From DATBJJ01 sp963750915 (lineage in GTDB: Bacteria > Acidobacteriota > Vicinamibacteria > Vicinamibacterales > 2-12-FULL-66-21): DNA of 64,000 nt. Under the pieces are notes generated by a model that did no database searches, had not been told where the DNA came from, and was given only the letters and a program-made list of their open reading frames with translations. Every line of letters begins with the position of its first letter. Within the stretch, counting starts at the first letter, position 1. The position numbers were made by a program, and so were the translations under genes. Where the stretch lies: the NCBI GenBank assembly GCA_963750915.1, contig CAVVSF010000002.1:729572-793571 (forward strand), read 5' to 3'. Positions 57,225 through 64,000 of the stretch are shown piece by piece.

Positions 57225-57273
57225 CCGATCTCATCAGGAGCGCGAGCTCTTCAGCCGCCTAAGTGTCCAGCAG

Positions 57274-57690
57274 ATGGCGGCAGTTGCGGCGCAGTCTCAG
57301 GCGCTCGTCGACAAGGCGATGGCGATGGTGCGGGCGAACGCGAACGTCTCGACGCTTGACGACAGGACATTGTGTCGCGCATTGGTGGAGGACGGCGAGA
57401 GCAGCGACGCGCCAAACCCACAGTGCACCGGCAACGACGTCGAGCGCTCGGTCGAAGGGACGCCCATCTCAATCGGGACCGGCGGTAAGGCGCGCAGGAC
57501 TCCGACGCCGGTCGGCGTCTCTCAGTCGCCTGCCGCTGGTGTTGATGAGGTCGTAACGGGCGCGCCGGCTGAGCAGCCGCCGGCTCCAACGAACAGTGCC
57601 CAAAGGGACGCGGCGAGTGTCGAACCCGCTGCCGCCGCGGTGACGCCGATAGATGGTACGTCGCTGCCGCGACGGACTAATCGGATGTAA
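57274..57690 (+). CDS. Hypothetical protein, possibly a gene fragment
   Basis: In the 534-base interval between the DHFR-like gene and the large kinase, one frame from ATG 57274 has third-position G/C bias and encodes 138 residues. The N-terminal half is helical (MAAVAAQSQALVDKAMAM) and the C-terminal half is low-complexity Ala/Pro/Thr (GAPAEQPPAPTNSA). No motif is recognised and no ribosome-binding site is clear. The frame is open upstream into the DHFR-like gene, so it may be a 3' remnant. Confidence 0.35.
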   Translation: MAAVAAQSQALVDKAMAMVRANANVSTLDDRTLCRALVEDGESSDAPNPQCTGNDVERSVEGTPISIGTGGKARRTPTPVGVSQSPAAGVDEVVTGAPAEQPPAPTNSAQRDAASVEPAAAAVTPIDGTSLPRRTNRM

Positions 57691-57758
57691 CTTTCCAAGT
57701 CGCTACGCGAACCCACGCTGCATAATGACAGTCGATATCGCCTGGCGTCCTTGGCTGC

Positions 57759-60700
57759 GTGACCGGGGCGATTGCCGAGCGTCATGGCACGGACAAGAAA
57801 GTGATTGGGAGAACCCTCGGGCACTACAGGGTCGTGCGCAAGCTCGGCGCCGGAGGAATGGGTGAGGTCTTCCTCGCTCACGATACGATTCTGGGCCGTT
57901 CAGTCGCGTTGAAGGTTCTGCCATCCACGAGCAGCATCCCATGCGACAGCATTCAGCGCTTCGTTCGAGAAGCCAGGGCTGCATCGCTCCTGAATCATCC
58001 GAACATCGCCACCATACATGAGCTGGGCGAAGCGGATGGCCTTCGCTTCATCGTCATGCAGCACGTCGTGGGAGAGACGCTCAAGGTGAAGCTGGCAGGC
58101 GGACCTTTCCGGCCGCCGGACGTCGTCAGCATCGGCGCGCAAATCGCAGACGCGCTGGAGGTGGCACACGTCAACGGGATCATTCACCGCGATATCAAGC
58201 CATCCAACATCATCATCACGCCGAGCGGGCAGGCCGTCGTTCTCGACTTCGGCATTGCCAAGCGGGTGTCGTATCCCGATCCCACGGACGACGACATTAC
58301 GGTGGAGCCGACGAATTCAGGCGTAGTGATGGGCACGGTTCAGTACATGTCCCCCGAACAGTCGCTTGGGGGCCGTGTCGATTTCCGCTCCGACATCTTC
58401 AGTCTCGGAGTCGTGCTCTATGAGATGGCGACGGGACGGCTGCCGTTCTCGGGCTCGATCCCCTACGGAGCCATCGACGCGATCATCCATCGCGCGCCGG
58501 CTGTCATCTCGGCGCTGAATCCGGCCGTACCGATCGCGCTCGAGCGCGTGATCACCAAGTGCCTCGAGAAGGCACCAGAACACCGGTTCCAGTCTGGAGC
58601 CGAACTCGCCCGCGCGTTGCGGTATCAGATCCTCGGCCCGGAGCAGGAGCGTGATGATGTCTTCACCGGCCGACTCCCGCAGCAACTGACACGCTTCGTC
58701 GGACGTCGCCGGGAGATTGCGGATGTCCGGACTGCGCTCAGCGAAGCGCGCCTGGTCACGCTCAGCGGTCCCGGTGGGATCGGGAAAACTCGTCTAGCGC
58801 TGCAGGTAGCAGCCGACTCCGGCCGCGACTACGCGGATGGCGCGTGGTTCGTGGATTTCGCGCCGGTGTCGGATCCAGCCCTGGTCCCGCAGACGGTTGC
58901 GTCCGCTCTCGGCAGTCGTGAGGAGCGCGGTCGCGCGATCACTGACACGCTGGCGGTCCACCTCTCGACGAAGCATCTGTTGCTCGTCCTCGACAACTGC
59001 GAGCATTTGATCGGCGCGTCTGCTCAGCTGGCGGACACGCTTCTGCGCGCGTGCCCGCACCTCCGCATTCTTGCGACCAGCCGGGAGCTGCTATCGCTCA
59101 CCGGAGAAGAGATCTTTCGGGTACCTTCACTGAGCCTGCCGGGACCCGAGTGCTCGATCGATCCGGCAAGCATTGCCGATCGCGAGGCCGTTCAGCTGTT
59201 CCTGGATCGGGCGCGGCTGGTCAAATCAACGTTCGCGCTTACCGCCTCGAATTCGGCTGCCATTGCAAACGTCTGCGTGCGGCTCGAGGGGATACCTCTT
59301 GCGATCGAGCTGGCCGCCTCGCGCGTCAGGGTCCTGTCGGTGGAACAGATCGCGGCCAGACTGGACGATCGACTTGGACTGCTGACCGGCGGTAGCAGAA
59401 CGGCTAGCGGACGGCATCAGACGCTTCTCGCGGCGATCGACTGGAGCTACAACCTGCTCGCCGAGGCTGAGAAGGCGCTGTTTCGCCGCCTGTCTGTATT
59501 TTCTGGAGGCTGGACACTCGAAGCTGCAGAAGCGGTCTGCGCCTCCAATGATGTGGCTCGGACCGATGTGCTCGAGCTGCTCTCAGGATTAGTCGACAAG
59601 TCGCTGGTCCTGGCAGACGAGCGCCACGGGCATCAACGGTATCGCTTCATGGTGACGCTGCTGGATTACGCGCAGAGGCGCCTGCAGCAGACGGACGAAC
59701 AGGCACCGCTGCAGCGAATCCACGCGGAGTTCTTCACCGAGTACGCGTTAAAAAGCGATGCGCAGTTGATGAACCCCGATCAGGACATCTGGCTGGAACG
59801 GTTGAACCTCGAACACGACAACATGCGCGCTGCTCTCAACTGGGCGTCGGAATACGACCTCCAGCTCGCGCTCAGTCTCGCCGGGTCGCTCGGGCGATTC
59901 TGGTACCTGCAGGGATACTGGGGCGAAGGGAGGCGGTGGCTGGCGGGTCTGCTCGAACGCGAAGCTGCATACCTGCACGCAGGCCCGCGAGTGAGGGCCC
60001 TGAATGCTGCCGCCCGACTCGTCCAGCAGCAGGGAGACCACGCCGCCGTACGATCAATCGTCGAGGAAGCGTTGATCCTCGCGCGCGAATGCGGCGACGA
60101 GCATGAGACCGCCGTCGCGCTGAACACGGCCGCGATCGGCTATGGCGACCAAGGCGAATTCGCAGAAGCGCGGGCCTGCTTGGAACAAAGTCTCGCGATC
60201 CGTCGGAGGCTCGGGAACAGATCGGCCCTCGCCATTACGCTCAACAACCTGGGCATCCTGGCGGCACAACAAGGCGAGTACAGGACAGCTCGTACGTTGT
60301 TCGACGAAAGCCTGGCGACATTCCGCGAGGTCGAGGACAAACACGGGATCGCCATGGCGCTCGTCAACTGCGGTGACTTGTCGAGTCGAATGGGCGACCA
60401 TGCAGCGGCGCGATTGCTGCTCGAGGAAAGCCTAGCGCTGGCGCGGAACCTTGGGGACAAGGCGTTGATGCCGGTCGCACTCAATACACTCGGTGAGCTG
60501 GTTTGCCGACAGGGCGAACACGAGGCGGCGCGGGCCCTGAACGAAGAAGGGCTCGCGATCTCTCGCCAGGTCGGAGACAGGCGTCTGGTCGCGGCCACGC
60601 TGCTGTGCCTCGGCGCCGAGGCCGAGCACCTCGGAGCGTACGGGGAGGCTCGATCCAATTTCGAGAAGACACTCTCGCTACTGCGAGAATTTGATTACAA

Positions 60701-61211
60701 GCCGAAGATCGGGGTCGCGCTCAACTGCCTGGGGCGGCTTGCGGTACGGCGCGAAGACAATGCCGGAGCAAGACTTCATCACGAAGAGAGCCTGGCCTTG
60801 TTCCAGCGAATGGGAATGCGGCACGGCATCGCCGAGTCGCTTCTCGGCTTGGCGGACATCGCGCGCTTAGAAGGCGATCAGGACACTGCGCTGGCCCTAT
60901 ATCGAAAGAGCCTCGCAATGTTGCTGGACATAGGCGACCAGACTCAGCTCCCGCGACTGCTCGAGAACATTGGGGCCTCATTGCTCGTGAAAGGGCAGGC
61001 CGAGCGCGCCGTGTTGCTTTGGGGAGCGTCGCAGGCGTTTAGGGAGAGAACGTCTACTTGCCGACCCCCGAACGAACGTGCCGAGTCTGAGCAGCACCTT
61101 GAATGCGCACGCCGGGATTTGGACCCCGAACGTTTCGCAGCCGTCTGGGCAACGGGCCGGGCGATGACGTTTGACCAAGCCGTCTCCAGTGCCATGAGTG
61201 AGGCACTGTGA
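57759..61211 (+). CDS. Ser/Thr kinase - STAND ATPase - TPR multidomain protein
   Basis: An 1150-residue protein. The kinase domain (about 20-290) has LGAGGMGEVFLAHD, HRDIKPSN at 143-150, DFGIAK at 163-168 and MGTVQYMSPEQ. A STAND/NB-ARC-like ATPase follows (about 310-640): P-loop GPGGIGKTRLA at 337-347, Walker B LLLVLDNCEH at 407-416, a sensor-like ILATSRELL at 437-445, and GIPLAIELAASR. The rest (about 690-1090) is a run of about ten TPR-type units (ALNNLGILAAQQGEY and similar). The start is uncertain (GTG 57759 or 57801). It is a candidate signalling hub coupling phosphorylation to an NTP switch. Remnants of a recombinase flank this region. Confidence 0.92.
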   Translation: MTGAIAERHGTDKKVIGRTLGHYRVVRKLGAGGMGEVFLAHDTILGRSVALKVLPSTSSIPCDSIQRFVREARAASLLNHPNIATIHELGEADGLRFIVMQHVVGETLKVKLAGGPFRPPDVVSIGAQIADALEVAHVNGIIHRDIKPSNIIITPSGQAVVLDFGIAKRVSYPDPTDDDITVEPTNSGVVMGTVQYMSPEQSLGGRVDFRSDIFSLGVVLYEMATGRLPFSGSIPYGAIDAIIHRAPAVISALNPAVPIALERVITKCLEKAPEHRFQSGAELARALRYQILGPEQERDDVFTGRLPQQLTRFVGRRREIADVRTALSEARLVTLSGPGGIGKTRLALQVAADSGRDYADGAWFVDFAPVSDPALVPQTVASALGSREERGRAITDTLAVHLSTKHLLLVLDNCEHLIGASAQLADTLLRACPHLRILATSRELLSLTGEEIFRVPSLSLPGPECSIDPASIADREAVQLFLDRARLVKSTFALTASNSAAIANVCVRLEGIPLAIELAASRVRVLSVEQIAARLDDRLGLLTGGSRTASGRHQTLLAAIDWSYNLLAEAEKALFRRLSVFSGGWTLEAAEAVCASNDVARTDVLELLSGLVDKSLVLADERHGHQRYRFMVTLLDYAQRRLQQTDEQAPLQRIHAEFFTEYALKSDAQLMNPDQDIWLERLNLEHDNMRAALNWASEYDLQLALSLAGSLGRFWYLQGYWGEGRRWLAGLLEREAAYLHAGPRVRALNAAARLVQQQGDHAAVRSIVEEALILARECGDEHETAVALNTAAIGYGDQGEFAEARACLEQSLAIRRRLGNRSALAITLNNLGILAAQQGEYRTARTLFDESLATFREVEDKHGIAMALVNCGDLSSRMGDHAAARLLLEESLALARNLGDKALMPVALNTLGELVCRQGEHEAARALNEEGLAISRQVGDRRLVAATLLCLGAEAEHLGAYGEARSNFEKTLSLLREFDYKPKIGVALNCLGRLAVRREDNAGARLHHEESLALFQRMGMRHGIAESLLGLADIARLEGDQDTALALYRKSLAMLLDIGDQTQLPRLLENIGASLLVKGQAERAVLLWGASQAFRERTSTCRPPNERAESEQHLECARRDLDPERFAAVWATGRAMTFDQAVSSAMSEAL

Positions 61212-61389
61212 CTTACTCTGACTACTCAGCGGTAAAGCGCCGAGGCGCGACTGCTGTTCGTGTGCTGCCGTCGTTGCCCATGCGATCGGTGACCAGGTTT
61301 CGTGCGACTGCCGGGATGACGGTCATGATGTTGGCTAATCGTCGGAGGCAACTCTTACGGGTCGCGTCATCCCCTCGACCACCAAGGGG

Positions 61390-61949
61390 CAGCGGGGCAA
61401 ACGGGAGACGGTCTTCGAGCGGGGCGCCCTCGACGAGTGTGCAAGGGATTTTACCGAGGCCGTGAACGAGCGACGTCGGGAACATCGTACGACGCAGGCA
61501 GGCGCCGCTCGCGAGACCCTCGCTGTGGATCGTCGATCCAAAGAGATTCTAGGGTTACTGCTCGAGGGGTTCCGCGACGAGGCGTGGAAGGCGGAACTGA
61601 CACTGATCGAGCAGCGTCGCAACGAGCTGAAAGCAGTCATCGCCTCGGCGGACGAGGATGTGCCGATGCCAGCTCTGCACCCGCACATGGCTGAGGTGTT
61701 CCGTCAGAAGGCGACGTTGCTCGCCGCAGCGCTGGAGCACGATGTGGAGAGGGACGCCGCACGTCACGCGCTCCGCGGCTTTATCGACCGGATCGAGATC
61801 CCGGCAGATGGACTGCTACAAGTCGTTGGGAAATCTTGGAGAGATGCTGACCGCAGCCAGCGGCGGGACGGTCACGGCTGCGGTCGGTAATATTGGTTGC
61901 GGGGGCCCGCAACCGCCGGTACTTGGAGCTGTGGGTCGCGGCAGCCTGA
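61390..61949 (+). pseudogene. Relic of the C-terminal half of a large serine recombinase
   Basis: The frame reads RETVFERGALDECARDF, a coiled-coil segment (ILGLLLEGFRDEAWKAEL), HPHMAEVFRQKATLLAAALEHDVE and ALRGFIDRIEIPADG. Near 61835 it shifts to VVGNLGEMLTAASGG and then VAGARNRRYLELWVAAA with a stop at 61947-61949. This is the end region of resolvase/invertase-type large serine recombinases. The catalytic and zinc-ribbon regions are missing and the frame is broken, so it is a relic. It matches 55241-55511 in the same orientation. Confidence 0.75.
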
Positions 61950-62014
61950 CTGAAAATTGAAACTCCTGCCAGGGTTCTCTTAATTCTGATGACCGTGTAC
62001 AGGCCAATGCGCGC

Positions 62015-64000
62015 TCAGCGGTGGGCACTCGGTTTAAGAAGCGATTGCCAACCGATGACCACATTGATTTCGCGGGGCGCTGGGTCATCATTGCGGCGCA
62101 GGAAGTAAAGGCGGCGTCCGTCGGGAGAGACGTCGTATTGCGCTCCCCAGTGCCCGAAGCCGATCGGCGGAACCTCGAGCGGGACCGGCAATCCGAATCT
62201 CGGGGTCCCATCGGCTGTCCGGCGCACCGACACACTTCGGAGCCGCCCGCCAGGGTCGACAAAAAAGAGCTCGGCCCCATCGCGGCGCCAGACTGGCTGA
62301 TCACCTCCATCACCGGAAACAACCATGCGTGTCGGTGGACCCGAAATGTTGCGCACCGACACCTCTGGTCGTCCCGACTCGTCGGATACGTAACTGATCC
62401 AGCGGCCGTCTGGTGAGACTCGCGCATCGCGTTCAGTGTACGGCTCGGCAAGCAGCGGTTGCGCGGATTCCCCGGGTTCCGTGCCGACGGTCCAGACATC
62501 GCCGCCGCGCACGCCGCGAACGTTGACGATGATGCGCTGGCCATCGGGCGTCCAGTCTGTTGGCTCGCAGTAGATGCCAGGGCCACCAGGGCATGGGAAG
62601 GCCTGCAGGACAGTGCCATCCGCTGCAGCGATGCTGAGGTTCCTTTGGCCTGGCCTGCCGGGCGAATTGCCCGCCACGTACGCCAGGCGGGCCCCGTTCG
62701 GGGACCAGACCGGAAAGATGTCAGGCTCGGGGGCGGTTGTCACGCGCACACGTGTCCCACGCGCGAGATTGTCTACCCAGATGTCAGGGTTGCCTCGCAC
62801 TCCATCGATTCGCTGGCGCGCGAGCCGTTGACCATTGGGCGAGAGACGCGGCCAATTCTGAATTTCACTCTCCTTTTGAAGTTGAAGGTCCTCACCGTTT
62901 CGCTGCACGGAACCGAGGCGCATCCCGAACGGCATCGGCGCCGAGGCAAACGCGAGCACATCCGCCGACGCACTCAGCATCGAGGAGTGATACGTCGTGT
63001 TCCCGCCCGCTTGAACGTCGAGCGTACGAGCATCTCCGACCAGGGTGAGGCGATCGGCATCAAACGAGCGAGCCTCAAGCCGGCCGTTCCTAACGTAGAG
63101 CAGATTGCCCGGTCCGCGCCCAGAGGATGGCGGCGCGAACACGACCTCAGACTCCGACTGGAAGAGCGGGACTCTGGGCACGGCTGCGGTGCGATCGACG
63201 CTCCCAGCGTACACACCTCGCCTTTCGTCGGCCGTCGAGCGGACGAAGTAGAGAAAGTGGACGCCGTCGGGAAGGAAGACTGGCCATCGGTGCGAGTTCT
63301 CGCCTTGCGTGTGGTCGAGCAGCGTGGCCGGCTCGATTCGTCCAGCGTCGGGGAACACCTTCGCAAGTGAAGACACGTTCAGATGGGCGCAAACACGACG
63401 GTCCCGGAATTGCTCCACGCGCCCCCCCGGCCGTCCAGCGCATCGGCAATGACGACCGGCACACCGCCCACGACCGCGACCTTCATCAGCTTGCCTCGAG
63501 CGAAGAACCCGAGCGACCGACTGTAGGCGACCAGAAGGGCTGCCGCGCCTTCAGTCCCCGGGACCATCGCTGCGTGGAGGGAGGCCAGGTTGCGGACGAA
63601 GAGCCGGGACCCCGATGCATCGACGCCCACGAACGCGATGTGCTGGCTGTCCGGCGAGACAATCGGCGCGGAGTCCAGCACCATTCGCGCCGGCAGCGTC
63701 AGCTGAACTGCGTCAGCTGCATGGCGACGGGCGCCCGAGTTGTTTCGGGAGCAGCCACCATCCACCCACTAGAACCACGGCGGCCATCGCTGCCGCTGCG
63801 ACCCACTGGAGCCATCGCCAACGGCCAGTCGTGATGGCGTCGCGTGCAGGCAACTGGTGGGCGGCGACATCGAATGGCACCTGCTTGACCTGCTCCAGTG
63901 CCCACGCGAGATCAGCGGCGGATTGAAAACGGGCGTCCGGCGCCTTCTTCAGGAGGCGCGTCACGATCGTCGCTACAGCCTGCGGCACGTGACAATTCAC
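62015..64000 (-). pseudogene. Ser/Thr kinase with PD40/TolB propeller, frameshifted and partial
   Basis: Reading in from the right edge, the tail of a kinase domain (AVATIVTRLLKKAPDARFQS) leads to one membrane helix (LQWVAAAAMAAVVLVGGWWLL). Near 63725 the frame shifts to a propeller part (LPARMVLDSAPIVSPDSQHIAF), and near 63395 it shifts again to SSLAKVFPDAGRIEPATLLD. The rest runs to 62015 with PD40-type blades (RLSPNGQRLARQRIDG, FPVWSPNGARLAYVAG, ARVSPDGRWISYVSD). Kinase-helix-PD40 is a frequent acidobacterial sensor-kinase layout. Two frame changes indicate a pseudogene or sequence errors; the kinase core lies outside the window. Confidence 0.8.

Noticed and set aside
57759..61211. Calling the kinase-STAND-TPR gene a proven antiphage system
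   Set aside because: Domain order alone does not separate defence STAND proteins from the AfsR-type regulatory ATPases common in soil bacteria, and no other defence gene is adjacent.

Overview
The window is GC-rich, densely coded bacterial DNA. Its gene content points to a Gram-negative member of the Acidobacteriota, most likely a Vicinamibacteria-type lineage. The reasons are a PadR regulator overlapping a large two-module MacB/FtsX-type permease (the 'ADOP' arrangement typical of that phylum), several Hanks-type kinases fused to TPR, ATPase or PD40 modules, a ferredoxin-dependent 2-oxoglutarate oxidoreductase in the TCA cycle, KDO synthesis genes and PEP-CTERM proteins. The taxonomic placement is inference; no rRNA or tRNA gene was found.

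Region 1 (1-5.3 kb, minus strand) is a compact operon, kdsB-pyrG-kdsA-kdsD-kdsC-lapB-like. It makes CMP-KDO for lipopolysaccharide and CTP, the co-substrate of KdsB. An orphan PilP/GspC-like envelope protein lies divergently at 5.4 kb.

Region 2 (6-20.5 kb) is central metabolism: serA, icd, mdh (broken by an apparent 2-base deletion), sdhCAB, sucCD, korAB, ndk and dcd. Together these cover isocitrate to oxaloacetate, with KorAB replacing the usual 2-oxoglutarate dehydrogenase. Intergenic hairpins and short repeat families separate the transcription units.

Region 3 (20.5-34 kb) is mixed: a sirtuin and an exported M28 peptidase, a multiply frameshifted membrane-protein pseudogene, an ankyrin-glyoxalase fusion, a YdeI-family protein and a lipoprotein. 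It also holds a periplasmic oxidation cluster: a PQQ dehydrogenase, a five-heme cytochrome c, and a divergent frameshifted 3-dehydroquinate dehydratase carrying a signal peptide. A ThuA-domain protein follows.

Region 4 (34-49 kb) is envelope-oriented. An operon pairs a Tat-signal L-serine dehydratase with a porin. Around it are GT87 and GT9 glycosyltransferases, a DUF4214-methyltransferase fusion, an RCK channel-like protein without the canonical K+ filter, a DUF481 protein, a kinase-TPR protein, a large polytopic membrane protein and a decayed phosphatase/ADP-ribosylglycohydrolase fusion.

Region 5 (49-64 kb) is accessory. It has padR-ADOP, two PEP-CTERM proteins, a kinase relic, two diverged relics of the 3' end of a serine-recombinase gene 6 kb apart, an AraC regulator with a DHFR-like protein, an 1150-residue kinase-STAND ATPase-TPR protein and a frameshifted kinase-PD40 gene running off the window. 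Frameshifts are frequent here and at 23.5-25.3 kb. Most look like gene decay, but assembly error cannot be excluded from one sequence.
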